From positions 62,001-126,000 of the forward strand of contig NZ_JBNFVY010000004.1 in NCBI RefSeq assembly GCF_049943335.1: a stretch of DNA of 64,000 bases, in the 5' to 3' direction. Shown here piece by piece: positions 27,230 through 35,468 of this stretch. Source of the DNA: JBNFVY01 sp049943335 (lineage in GTDB: Bacteria; Pseudomonadota; Alphaproteobacteria; Rhodobacterales; Rhodobacteraceae). The position numbers were made by a program, and so were the translations under genes. The notes below the pieces were generated by a model, which made no database searches, was not told where the DNA came from, and saw nothing but the letters and a program-made list of their open reading frames with translations. Every line of letters begins with the position of its first letter. The first letter of the stretch is position 1.

Positions 27230-27399
27230 GAGATCCTCCTGTTTTTATGGCAGGGTTTCACCACCGCTCACCGCTGTCAAACGATTGGTCGGGGAAAAAC
27301 CGTGCCCATGGCCTTTTGCGCATGCGAACTGCCCTTGCCCGCCCTGCTGCACCGCACTAGCGTCCAGCGTCAGACCACCCAACGCTCACGGAGATCCAG

Positions 27400-28440
27400 A
27401 TGACGCGCTTGTTTCTTACCACGGCGACCGCAGCCCTTGTGATTGCGGCCCCCGCTTTCGCCGCCGACGACGAATTGACTGTGTTCGACTACGCGGGTTT
27501 CGAAGACCCCGCCTTTCACGGCAAATACATCGAAATGCACGGCGCGCCGCCTGCCTTTACCTTTTTCGGTGAAGAGGACGAAGCCCTGCAAAAGCTGGTG
27601 TCCGGCTTCAAGGCCGACGTCAGCCATATCTGCGCCGGGTCGGTGCCAAAATGGGAAGCGGCCGGGATTCTTGAACCCTGGGACATCAGCCGCATCACCG
27701 AATATGCCAACCTGAACAAGGACCTGACCGGTCAGGACATCGCCAGCACGGACACCGTCTATTTCATCCCGACCGATTATGGATCGACCGCGATCGCCTA
27801 TAATACCGACCAGGTCCCGGCCACCGATGTCGACAGTTTGCAGGTCTTTACCAACCCCGAATATGCCGGGCGGGTGACGATCCCGGACAACGTGGACGAT
27901 GCCTATGCCCTGGCCTATCTGGCCACCGGCGTGACCAATTGGTCCAACGCCAGCGACGCCCAGTTCAAGGAAGCGTCGGACTGGCTGCGCAAGGTGCACC
28001 CGAACCTGCGCACCTATTGGACCGACCCGGCCGAGCTGTCGCAGCTGTTGGCATCGGGCGAAGTGCTGATCAGCTGGGCCTGGAATGAAACCCTGCCCAC
28101 GATGGTCGAAGAAGAGTTCCCCATCGGCTTCCAGCGCGAGGCGGCCGAAGGGTCGTCTTTGTGGCTGTGCGGCTACGTCAAACTGAAGGATGGCGAAGGG
28201 TCCGAAGACAAGGCCTACGACTTCATCAATTCGCTGCTTGATGCGGGCGCGTCCGGCCCGTTGCTTGATGCGGGATACGGCCATTCGAATGCCGTGGCCA
28301 TGGCGGATTTCGGGGAAGAAGCTCTCGTCGCGTCGGGGCTGGGCAGTATCGACGCGCCGGTTTTGGCGCAACTGCCCATGCCGCTAGAATTGCGGGAAAA
28401 GCAGGCCGAAGAATTCGAAAAGATCAAAGCCGGTTTCTGA
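27400..28440 (+). CDS. Periplasmic PotD-type substrate-binding protein (orphan)
   Basis: 346 residues. A cleavable signal peptide is clear (LFLTTATAALVIAAPAFA, cleavage near residue 22). The mature part matches spermidine/putrescine binding proteins (FIPTDYGSTAIAYNTDQV; LAYLATGVTNWSNAS; LISWAWNETLPTM). No permease or ATPase of a polyamine ABC transporter is next to it, so the substrate is uncertain. GGAG lies seven bases before the ATG. It is divergent from acuI and convergent with the globin-coupled cyclase. Confidence 0.88.
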   Translation: MTRLFLTTATAALVIAAPAFAADDELTVFDYAGFEDPAFHGKYIEMHGAPPAFTFFGEEDEALQKLVSGFKADVSHICAGSVPKWEAAGILEPWDISRITEYANLNKDLTGQDIASTDTVYFIPTDYGSTAIAYNTDQVPATDVDSLQVFTNPEYAGRVTIPDNVDDAYALAYLATGVTNWSNASDAQFKEASDWLRKVHPNLRTYWTDPAELSQLLASGEVLISWAWNETLPTMVEEEFPIGFQREAAEGSSLWLCGYVKLKDGEGSEDKAYDFINSLLDAGASGPLLDAGYGHSNAVAMADFGEEALVASGLGSIDAPVLAQLPMPLELREKQAEEFEKIKAGF

Positions 28441-28447
28441 CGGCCCC

Positions 28448-28478
28448 GGGCAGGGCGCGGGATCACCCGGGCCTTGCC
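28448..28478. terminator. Imperfect hairpin between convergent genes
   Basis: A GC-rich imperfect stem-loop: GGGCAGGGCGCGGG pairs with CCCGGGCCTTGCC around ATCA. It lies between the stops of the PotD-like gene and the diguanylate cyclase. No U-tract follows, so function as a terminator is tentative. Confidence 0.35.
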
Positions 28479-28493
28479 TGAATTGCCCCTGTG

Positions 28494-29627
28494 CTACGCG
28501 CTTGTGGCCTGCGTGTTGGCCGGAACATCAAGCAGCGCGGCTTGCCCGTTCGTGTCGGACGATTCAAACAGAGTGACTTTGCGCCTGCGCTTGACGTCGT
28601 ACATCGCGCTGTCCGCCTTCCGGATCAGCTCTCGCGCATTCAAGTAATGGGTCGGTGTCGATATCGCCCAGCCAATACTGACCGAACAGGTGTCACCCAG
28701 TTCCTGCTCGATATTCGCAGTCACACGGGGCACGAATTTTTCGATCTGGTCCACGCCGGCGCCCGGCATGAGCACGCAGAATTCATCCCCGCCAAAGCGA
28801 AATCCCTGCCCGACTTCGACGCTGCATTTCTTGATCGCCCATGCCACTTTACGCAGAACCTGGTCGCCGGCGGCATGTCCGTATTCATCATTCGTCTGTT
28901 TGAACCCGTCGATATCCATAAAGACCAGCCCAACAGAGGCATCGCCCTGCAGCGCGCGCGCGCATTCATGATCCAGCGTTTCATCCAGAACGGCCCGATT
29001 TTCCAACCCGGTCAATCCATCCACGCGCGACAGTCGCAGTATTCTCTGCGTCCGTTCTTCGACGATACGTTCCAGGTTCTGTGAGTGAATCACCAACTCA
29101 TCATTCTTTGCCTCGACCTGCGCCATCAACCCATGCACATAGGTGTCAAACGTCAGTTGCAGATCGAACATCAGCAAACGGCGCAGCGCGACCGGCGGCC
29201 GATGGGATTTTGTATAGGGTTCCAGCCGTTCGCCCAGGATCGATATCAATTTGTGCAGCGCCGAAACGTAGTATTTCGAAGGAATTCCGATCCGGCCGTG
29301 CACCCGGCCAACCCGCAACCGTTGCGCCGCATATTCCAACCCGTAATCGCCCCCGAACAGCCCAAGCACATAGCCGTGCATCGCCCCTTTCAGGTGGTTC
29401 AGCGTGTCACGATCGCCGATCAAGGCTCTGATCGCGGGAATGTTCAATTGGTATGCATAAAAATCCTCGATGACACCGTCGACCACCAGTTCAACCGCAG
29501 GATACAGCGCCGCGAGCGCCTCTTCGTGTTCCCGCGTGAATTCAAGCAATTGCTTGCGTTCGCAGATCTCGCCCTCGGTGATGCCAAGAAGGTCAGCAAG
29601 CGTCTTGTTCGGATCGTTCTTTGTCAA
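28494..29627 (-). CDS. Globin-coupled diguanylate cyclase (DosC-like heme sensor)
   Basis: 377 residues. Residues 20-165 are a globin-coupled sensor domain: VGRVHGRIGIP with proximal heme ligand H110, and FY (56-57) where the distal Tyr is expected. A coiled linker (165-200) leads to a GGDEF domain with intact GGDEF at 279-283. Oxygen or redox binding should control cyclic di-GMP synthesis, as in DosC. No RxxD I-site precedes the motif, so feedback inhibition is not expected. Start: TTG 29627 is preferred because TTGAGGTG sits just upstream; an in-frame ATG at 29717 lacks a ribosome-binding site and adds 30 Cys/Arg-rich residues unlike the family. Confidence 0.88.
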   Translation of the reverse strand: MTKNDPNKTLADLLGITEGEICERKQLLEFTREHEEALAALYPAVELVVDGVIEDFYAYQLNIPAIRALIGDRDTLNHLKGAMHGYVLGLFGGDYGLEYAAQRLRVGRVHGRIGIPSKYYVSALHKLISILGERLEPYTKSHRPPVALRRLLMFDLQLTFDTYVHGLMAQVEAKNDELVIHSQNLERIVEERTQRILRLSRVDGLTGLENRAVLDETLDHECARALQGDASVGLVFMDIDGFKQTNDEYGHAAGDQVLRKVAWAIKKCSVEVGQGFRFGGDEFCVLMPGAGVDQIEKFVPRVTANIEQELGDTCSVSIGWAISTPTHYLNARELIRKADSAMYDVKRRRKVTLFESSDTNGQAALLDVPANTQATSA

Positions 29628-29900
29628 AATGCACCTCAAATCTATTGCTGCATTGCCCAACTGCAGACGTCCGTTGTCGGGCACGGATCGATCGTACGCC
29701 GAACACGCGCACCGCACCTGCGGTTGGACAGCAAATCAATGGATCCCACGCCTATGTGAGAAAACCGGAAGTTAAGATCACCTAAACTGGTTAACAAAAC
29801 CTTTCCAAAGGCTCTTGCGCGATAGGAATTGAGGGAAATGATACGCGCAACCGTTTGGCACGGTTGGCACAAAGCCTCTGGCGACAGGCGCAGCTGCCCC
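29628..29900. other. Non-coding region upstream of the cyclase and of ssrA
   Basis: About 270 bp without a supported gene. TTGGCAC occurs twice, nine bases apart (29855-29861 and 29864-29870). This resembles half of a sigma-54 element but lacks the -12 TTGC at the correct spacing. Otherwise nothing recognised. Confidence 0.4.
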
Positions 29901-29929
29901 TTGATGTGCGACCGTGCGGCACCTATATT
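29901..29929 (+). promoter_or_regulatory. Sigma-70 promoter of ssrA
   Basis: TTGATG (29901-29906) and TATATT (29924-29929) are separated by exactly 17 bp. Transcription would start near 29936, which yields an acceptor piece of about 82 nt. Confidence 0.75.
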
Positions 29930-29935
29930 GCGCAG

Positions 29936-30248
29936 TGGCGGGGCAACCCGGCTATGGGCATAAACGCGCATGTAATAAGCGGTTCGGACCCGGGGGCGGT
30001 ACCCGGCGGCTCCACCAAATCCCCGTCGTTTGCGGGCATTCGGGGCCGAAATAGGATCGACGGACGTGTAAAGATGTTGCTTTGTCCCGGTGAGATACCA
30101 CCGTTATCGGTTCATCAAAGCTAGTTGCAAACGACAACAAAGCTCCGATGGCTCTGGCTGCGTAAGCAGTCCGAAACATCGAAATCTAAGCCCTTGCGCC
30201 TAGCAGCGTAAGGCGGGGTTCGCAGGCACCTGGCAACAGAAGCCTGCA
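29936..30248 (+). ncRNA. ssrA: tmRNA, two-piece circularly permuted (alpha-type)
   Basis: The 3' tRNA-like acceptor piece comes first: GCATGTAATA..TTCGGACC.. ending CGGCTCCACCA at 30017. A spacer of 24 nt (30018-30041) is removed in maturation. The coding piece starts GGGGCCGAAATAGGATCGACGG at 30042; its first seven bases pair with CGGCTCC of the acceptor piece (one G-U). The tag reading frame is 30127-30165, resume codon GCA, encoding ANDNKAPMALAA then TAA. A terminal stem GCAGGC/GCCTGC (30232-30247) ends the coding piece, followed by TTTT. It rescues stalled ribosomes and tags the nascent protein for ClpXP. The 5' end is estimated from the promoter. Confidence 0.93.
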
Positions 30249-30348
30249 TTTTCCCATATCATCATTTTTTCCCGGCGTTCAGGAAACCTTCACTAATGGG
30301 CTGTTAAAAGAGATTTGCAAAATGCGATTCTGACGATTGGAAACGGCT

Positions 30349-30771
30349 ATGGACACGGCACTGAAAGCTTGGTTCGAAAAAGTATGGGTAAAAGGCGAAG
30401 TTGATGCCGTAGATGAATATTTTTCGCCGGATGGACATGCGGAAGGCATGCTGACCGGGCTGGAAGTGGGACCGGACGATTTCAAAGAACTGGTTCCGGC
30501 CGTGCGCGCCCATTTACGTGATGTGACCATTTCGCTTGAGCGGTCAATCTCGTCGGGTGAATGGTTCTGGGCCCTGGTCAAGCTGGACGCGAAATCCGCA
30601 GAGACGCTGGAACCGGTGTCCATCGGCGGTCAGGTCATGGCGCGCGTAGGACCGGACGGAAAAATCGTTGAAGCCTTCAATCACTTCGATTTCATCGGCT
30701 TCTTTGAACAGATCGGCGCATTGCCACAGGACACCATGGCACTGTGCCTTGCGGGCGAACGTCTGAGCTGA
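30349..30771 (+). CDS. NTF2/SnoaL-like protein
   Basis: 140 residues with the cone-shaped NTF2-like pattern: an amphipathic N-terminal helix (ALKAWFEKVWVKGEVDAVDEYFSPD), then alternating strands ending VMARVGPDGKIVEAFNHFDFIGFFEQIG. It looks like the SnoaL-like polyketide cyclase/ester cyclase group, many of which have no known reaction. ATG 30349 is chosen over the in-frame TTG 30337. It directly follows ssrA and may be read on its own promoter. Function unknown. Confidence 0.75.
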   Translation: MDTALKAWFEKVWVKGEVDAVDEYFSPDGHAEGMLTGLEVGPDDFKELVPAVRAHLRDVTISLERSISSGEWFWALVKLDAKSAETLEPVSIGGQVMARVGPDGKIVEAFNHFDFIGFFEQIGALPQDTMALCLAGERLS

Positions 30772-30787
30772 CACATGGCCTGACAAA

Positions 30788-30811
30788 CGCGCGCAGTTAA
30801 CCCTGCGCGCG
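30788..30811 (+). terminator. Hairpin after the SnoaL-like gene
   Basis: A perfect 9-bp stem CGCGCGCAG/CTGCGCGCG around the loop TTAACC, 16 bp after the stop codon. No U-tract follows. Confidence 0.45.
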
Positions 30812-31378
30812 CAAGAACATACCATTTGGTTCAAGGGGCTGGCGACGGCCCCATTGCGCCCCGTGAAGCCCCTGAGAACCGATTGCCTTTCTTGGTTTTG
30901 TTCATTGCGGGGTTCAATGCGGGGGTTTTCCGCCTCTTTGCAATAAAGTCGCGCCGGCGAAAACAGGCCAGTTGATTGCGACCGATCAACGATCGACCGG
31001 ACCGCCTGCTCTTTGCTTGTCCACCGCATTGTTAACGCACAGGCCAAGGCCTTGCGCCGGCTTGCATGTTTCAACGGGCGTCACCGCACCGTGCGCTGCC
31101 GACCCGGTTGATGCGTGCGCTGAGCACGTCACCCAGTGCGGCGACGCGGCGACCGGGCAAATCCCACGCCTTTCCAGCAGACATCCCCTAGACACACCTG
31201 CGCACTGGCGCTTGACTGATTGGCTGTGGGCCATATCGGGCGTCATATTCCGCACGCACCGCGACCATCAGGCCCAGTTCGTCGCGGGTATGGGTATGAT
31301 ACCTTGTGACGCGCTATCGCTGGGCACGCGACAGGCAATTCGAACGCCTCGATTGCTCGATGGAAGGACAAAACAACC
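30812..31378. other. 570-bp non-coding region before chrA
   Basis: No open frame here has a recognisable product; the longer ones on both strands are rich in Cys, His, Arg and Pro, as expected of out-of-frame GC-rich DNA. A palindrome GGTAT-G-ATACC lies at 31293-31303, 76 bp before chrA, and could be an operator. AAGGAC lies 9 bases before the chrA ATG. Confidence 0.45.
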
Positions 31379-32632
31379 ATGCCAGGCTGGGATCAGATGT
31401 GGCGGTCCTTCGGGCGGATCGGACTGTTGTCGTTCGGTGGGCCCGCGGCGCAGATTGCCGTGATGCACCGTGTCCTGGTCGATGAACGGCGTTGGCTGAG
31501 CGAACAACAGTTCCTGTCGGCGTTGTCGTTCTGCATGCTTTTGCCCGGCCCCGAGGCCATGCAACTGAGCACCTACGCGGGATGGCGTCTGCGCGGAATG
31601 GCGGGCGGCGTGCTGGCGGGGTTGTTGTTCGTGCTGCCCGGGGCGCTCGTAATGCTGGCGCTGGCTTGGGGCTATGCGCTCTGGGGGGCCCTGCCCGCGG
31701 CCCAATGGGCATTTCTCGGGATCAAGGCTGCGATCATCGTCATCGTGTTGCAGGCCCTGGCCAATGTGGCCCGCAAGGCATTGCGAACCCGGTGGCACTG
31801 GGTTATCGCGGGCGCAGCGTTTATGGCGATTTTCGCGGGCAATATCCCGTTTCCCCTGGTGGTCGTGGTCGCTGCGCTGTTGGGGGCGGCGTTGCTTCCA
31901 CACGGTGTGGATGCCCCGGCCCGCGTGCCCGCTGTGTCCCTTCGCCAGAGCGCTTTGCGTGCCATGGGATGGGCGGTGCTGTGGTGGGCGCCAATCGCCA
32001 TGGCCGCGGCACTGGGGGCCGAGACGCTGACCGAAATCGGCTTGTTCTTTTCCAAACTGGCCGTCGTCACCTTTGGGGGCGCATACGCGGTGCTGGCCTA
32101 CATGGCGCAAGAGGTCGTGACCGGCTACGGCTGGCTTTCCGCAGAGGCGATGATTGACGGGTTGGGCCTGGCCGAAACCACGCCCGGGCCGCTGATTCTT
32201 GTGACGCAGTTCGTCGGATTTCAGGCCGGATTCGGGATTGGCGGCCCTGGCATGGCCGTTCTGGCGGCGCTGATGACGCTGTGGGTCACCTTTGTGCCGT
32301 GCTTTTTGTGGATCTTCGTCGGCGCGCCATATGTCGAGGTTCTGACCTCGCAGGCACGGCTGGCGGGGGCGCTATCGGCCATCACCTCTGCGGTGGTCGG
32401 TGTCATTTTGAACCTGTCGGTCTGGTTTTCGCTGCATGTCTTTTTTACCCGTGTCGACACAGTGAATATCGGGGCCCTGCGGTTAAGCCTGCCAGACGTG
32501 ACGACATTCAGCCTGCCGGCCACCGGCCTCGCCGCGTTGGCGGCCATTTTATTGTGGCTGCTGCGCCTGCCTATGACCGTGACCCTGGCTCTCATGGCAC
32601 TGGCCGGGTTGGGTTTGGGCGCGATCGCGTGA
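31379..32632 (+). CDS. chrA: Chromate transporter, ChrA (CHR family, two-domain)
   Basis: 417 residues with about 12 hydrophobic segments. The two homologous halves each start with the CHR signature: SFGGPAAQIAVMHRVLVDERRW (half one) and TFGGAYAVLAYMAQEV (half two), with LPGPEAMQLSTYAGW and TTPGPLILVTQFVGF as paired motifs. CHR proteins export chromate using the proton gradient; substrate identity in marine bacteria is mostly untested. No chrB regulator is adjacent. Confidence 0.93.
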   Translation: MPGWDQMWRSFGRIGLLSFGGPAAQIAVMHRVLVDERRWLSEQQFLSALSFCMLLPGPEAMQLSTYAGWRLRGMAGGVLAGLLFVLPGALVMLALAWGYALWGALPAAQWAFLGIKAAIIVIVLQALANVARKALRTRWHWVIAGAAFMAIFAGNIPFPLVVVVAALLGAALLPHGVDAPARVPAVSLRQSALRAMGWAVLWWAPIAMAAALGAETLTEIGLFFSKLAVVTFGGAYAVLAYMAQEVVTGYGWLSAEAMIDGLGLAETTPGPLILVTQFVGFQAGFGIGGPGMAVLAALMTLWVTFVPCFLWIFVGAPYVEVLTSQARLAGALSAITSAVVGVILNLSVWFSLHVFFTRVDTVNIGALRLSLPDVTTFSLPATGLAALAAILLWLLRLPMTVTLALMALAGLGLGAIA

Positions 32633-32702
32633 TTGCGCCCCTTTCCTTCGGCTCCGAATCCCTTATGCTCTGGACCAAACGTTGCGAAAGGACAGCCTGC
32701 GA

Positions 32703-33170
32703 ATGGCCCGCACTATCGATTACGGAAGCCTAATGCATAGCGCGATGCGATCGCTGATCCAAAAAGTTCTGACCGACGTGCAGCAGAACGGTCTTCCGGG
32801 CGAACACCATTTTTTCATCACGTTTGACACGATGCATCCCGACGTTGAGATCGCGGACTGGTTGTCGGATCGTTACCCGGAAGAAATGACCATCGTACTG
32901 CAGCACTGGTTTCAGGATCTGGACGTGACCGACGAAGGCTTTGCGATCACGCTGAGTTTCGCGGATTCGCCCGAAGCGCTCTATGTGCCCTATGATGCCA
33001 TCCGGACATTTGTGGATCCGTCCGTCGAATTCGGTTTGCGATTCGAAACCCAGGAAGACGACGAAGACGACGCCGAGGACGAATTCGACGACGACAGCGC
33101 GTCAGAAACCACTGCACCAGACGTGCAACAGGCCGCCGAAGTCGTCAGTCTGGACCAGTTTCGGAAATAG
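32703..33170 (+). CDS. sspB: ClpXP adaptor SspB (alphaproteobacterial type)
   Basis: 155 residues. The substrate-binding fold includes LPGEHHFFITFDTMHPDVEIADWLSDRYPEEMTIVLQHWF and LYVPYDAIRTFVDPS. After an acidic linker (DDEDDAEDEFDDD) comes a C-terminal ClpX-binding peptide, VVSLDQFRK, the hallmark of SspB. It tethers ssrA-tagged substrates to ClpXP. The cognate tmRNA gene is only 2.5 kb upstream. ATG 32703 is preferred; an in-frame codon at 32682 has no family support. Confidence 0.94.
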   Translation: MARTIDYGSLMHSAMRSLIQKVLTDVQQNGLPGEHHFFITFDTMHPDVEIADWLSDRYPEEMTIVLQHWFQDLDVTDEGFAITLSFADSPEALYVPYDAIRTFVDPSVEFGLRFETQEDDEDDAEDEFDDDSASETTAPDVQQAAEVVSLDQFRK

Positions 33171-33186
33171 CGTCGCCACCGCCATT

Positions 33187-33219
33187 TTGTGATCACGTAC
33201 ACCGTATGTTGTGATCACG
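33187..33219. promoter_or_regulatory. Paired GTGATCAC palindromes upstream of fumC
   Basis: TTGTGATCACG occurs at 33187-33197 and again at 33209-33219. Each contains the perfect palindrome GTGATCAC. The copies are 22 bp apart, two helical turns, so two dimers would bind the same DNA face. The pair ends 110 bp before fumC. The cognate regulator is unknown; GntR-type regulators often use such sites. Confidence 0.5.
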
Positions 33220-33329
33220 CTTGCACTTTTTTGCGGCTTCAAAGGGCGCTCAGTCGCGCGACGCAATTGCATTGGCGGTTCGGCTTCTCTATCACGCCAT
33301 CGAATATCCACGAGCGCAGAGAGCCCGAA

Positions 33330-34724
33330 ATGACCGACACCCGCACAGAAACCGACAGTTTTGGCCCGCTTGAGGTCCCAGCCGACAAATACTGGGGCGC
33401 GCAGACCCAGCGGTCTATCCAGAATTTCCCGATCGGATGGGAACGCCAGCCCGTGCCGATCGTGCGTGCCCTGGGGGTGGTCAAAAAGGCCTGCGCCATG
33501 GCCAACAAGGACCTGGGGAACATGGAAACCGAGATCGCCGATGCGATCATTGCGGCGGCAGACGAAGTAATCGACGGCAAGTTCGATGACAATTTTCCGC
33601 TGGTGGTCTGGCAGACCGGTTCCGGCACCCAATCGAACATGAACGCGAATGAAGTGATTTCGAACCGCGCCATCGAAATGTTGGGCGGTGAGATGGGGTC
33701 GAAAAAGCCCGTGCACCCCAACGATCACTGCAACATGGGCCAATCGTCGAACGACACGTTCCCGACCGCCATGCATGTGGGCATCGCGATGCAGGCACGC
33801 GATGTGCTGCTGCCGGGGCTGGAAAAACTGGCCACCGCGCTCGAGGAAAAATCCGAAACCTTCAAGGATATCATCAAGATCGGGCGCACCCACACGCAGG
33901 ACGCGACGCCCCTGACGCTGGGTCAAGAATTCGGCGGCTATGCACATCAGGTCCGCATGGGCATCAAGCGCGTGAACGATTGCCTGCCCGCGATTTACGA
34001 ACTGGCTCAGGGCGGAACCGCGGTGGGCACCGGACTGAACACCAAGAAAGGCTGGGCCGAAATGGTGGCCGAAAACATGGCCCAGATCACCAGCCTGCCC
34101 TTCGTCACCGCCCCCAACAAGTTCGAAGCGTTGGCCGCCCATGACGCGATGGTCATGTTCTCGGGCGCGCTGAAAACCGTGGCTGCATCGCTCTTCAAGA
34201 TCGCCAACGATATCCGCCTGCTGGGCTCGGGCCCGCGCTGCGGACTGGGCGAACTGGTCTTGCCGGAAAACGAGCCGGGCAGCTCGATCATGCCGGGCAA
34301 GGTGAATCCGACGCAAGCCGAAGCGCTGACCATGGTCTGTGCCCACGTGATGGGCAATGACGCCGCGGTTGGGTTTGCCGGATCGCAGGGCCATTTCGAA
34401 CTGAACGTCTACAACCCGATGATGTCCTACAATGTGCTGCAATCCATGCAGTTGCTCGGCGACAGCGCCAGCGCCTTTACCGACAACATGGTGACAGGCA
34501 TCAAGGCGAATGAGCCGCGCATTGAAAAACTGCTGCACGAATCGCTGATGCTGGTGACCGCGCTGGCCCCCACCATCGGCTATGACAATGCCACAACCGT
34601 TGCCAAGACGGCGCACAAGAACGGCACGACGCTGAAGGAAGAGGCGATCAAGCTGGGCTTCGTGGACGAGGCAACGTTTGACAAAGTCGTGCGCCCCGAG
34701 CAGATGATCGGCCCGAAGGACTAA
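33330..34724 (+). CDS. fumC: Fumarate hydratase class II
   Basis: 464 residues, iron-free fumarase that interconverts fumarate and malate in the TCA cycle. The superfamily signature GSSIMPGKVNPTQAEA is near residue 318, and GQSSNDTFPTAMH and GRTHTQDATPLTLGQEF give the other active-site segments. ATG 33330 follows GAGAGCC; in-frame codons back to 33189 would run through the palindrome pair and are rejected. A strong terminator follows the gene. Confidence 0.97.
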   Translation: MTDTRTETDSFGPLEVPADKYWGAQTQRSIQNFPIGWERQPVPIVRALGVVKKACAMANKDLGNMETEIADAIIAAADEVIDGKFDDNFPLVVWQTGSGTQSNMNANEVISNRAIEMLGGEMGSKKPVHPNDHCNMGQSSNDTFPTAMHVGIAMQARDVLLPGLEKLATALEEKSETFKDIIKIGRTHTQDATPLTLGQEFGGYAHQVRMGIKRVNDCLPAIYELAQGGTAVGTGLNTKKGWAEMVAENMAQITSLPFVTAPNKFEALAAHDAMVMFSGALKTVAASLFKIANDIRLLGSGPRCGLGELVLPENEPGSSIMPGKVNPTQAEALTMVCAHVMGNDAAVGFAGSQGHFELNVYNPMMSYNVLQSMQLLGDSASAFTDNMVTGIKANEPRIEKLLHESLMLVTALAPTIGYDNATTVAKTAHKNGTTLKEEAIKLGFVDEATFDKVVRPEQMIGPKD

Positions 34725-34744
34725 GTTGAGATCATTACGTTTCA

Positions 34745-34770
34745 GGCCGGGCCCCACTGCCCGGCCTTTT
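34745..34770 (+). terminator. Intrinsic terminator of fumC
   Basis: GGCCGGGC (34745-34752) pairs with GCCCGGCC (34759-34766) around CCCACT, followed by TTTT and, after GCG, TTTTT. Confidence 0.9.
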
Positions 34771-34933
34771 GCGTTTTTCGGGCGCTCCTGCCCACGCCGG
34801 CGCCTTGCGGCGCTAGGGCGGTTTGGGCGGCGGGTGCGTTGGCCGAAAAGAGTCTCAGAAATAAAGGCGGGGATTGAGCCTGCGGGCCGCGCGCGATATT
34901 GCCTGATGCCCGGAATTCAGGAATAGTCGTCCC

Positions 34934-35122
34934 ATGTCAAACGTCACCAACCTCCGCCAGTTTCGCAAGCAGTCAGATCGCGTAAAGAAACGCGTGCAAG
35001 GCGATGAAAACGCGGTCCTTCACGGGCGCAGCAAAGCGCAGAAAGTGTTCGAGGCGACGCAAAACGATCGCGCCCGAAAGATGCTGGACCAGCACCAGAT
35101 CGAGGGCGAGGATGAGGTGTGA
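34934..35122 (+). CDS. DUF4169-family small protein
   Basis: 62 residues, highly charged, starting MSNVTNLRQFRKQSDRVKKR and ending in an acidic tail. It matches the pattern of DUF4169 proteins of alphaproteobacteria, which have no known function. It overlaps the next gene by 4 bp (GTGA), so both are co-translated. fumC, this gene and the ribbon-helix-helix gene form a conserved group in the family. Confidence 0.85.
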   Translation: MSNVTNLRQFRKQSDRVKKRVQGDENAVLHGRSKAQKVFEATQNDRARKMLDQHQIEGEDEV

Positions 35123-35346
35123 GCGCACGGCCCGTCAAACGATCTCTGACGCTGCGCGGGCATCGCACATCGGTGTCTCTGGAAGACGCGTTCTGGCGCG
35201 CGTTTCGCGAAATCGCCGAGGCGCAGGGTAAACCGATCAACCAACTGGCCGCTGAAATCGACGCAGCGCGTGGGGTCGAAGCGGGGCTCGCGTCAGCGAT
35301 TCGCGTCTACGTCCTGGCCCATTACCAGGCGGATCATCCGGGCTGA
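35119..35346 (+). CDS. Ribbon-helix-helix domain protein
   Basis: 75 residues, GTG start overlapping the previous stop. The strand RTSVSLEDAFWRAFREIAEAQGKPINQLAAEID is a ribbon-helix-helix pattern (RHH_4-like) and the C-terminus (GLASAIRVYVLAHYQ) is a second helix. It is probably a small DNA-binding protein. There is no toxin gene beside it, so an antitoxin role is not supported. Confidence 0.83.
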   Translation: MSARPVKRSLTLRGHRTSVSLEDAFWRAFREIAEAQGKPINQLAAEIDAARGVEAGLASAIRVYVLAHYQADHPG

Positions 35347-35468
35347 GCCGCCAGTTTGCCAAGGTCGGCGCGGGTCAGGCACGCAGCGACGGCGCGGTGG
35401 CCACTTGGCAAACACCTGCCGATCCCGATGCAAGGGTTTCGCCGGGGGTGATCCGATTCCCAAAAGTG

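Noticed and set aside
29855..29870. Sigma-54 promoter formed by the TTGGCAC pair
   Set aside because: The -12 TTGC element is not at the required distance from either TGGCAC.
30972..31463. A 163-codon frame in the gap before chrA
   Set aside because: Cys/Arg/His-rich composition, overlaps chrA out of frame, no ribosome-binding site or homologue recognised.
35119..35346. Toxin-antitoxin pair with the DUF4169 gene
   Set aside because: DUF4169 has no toxin fold and the two genes accompany fumC across the family as a stable group.
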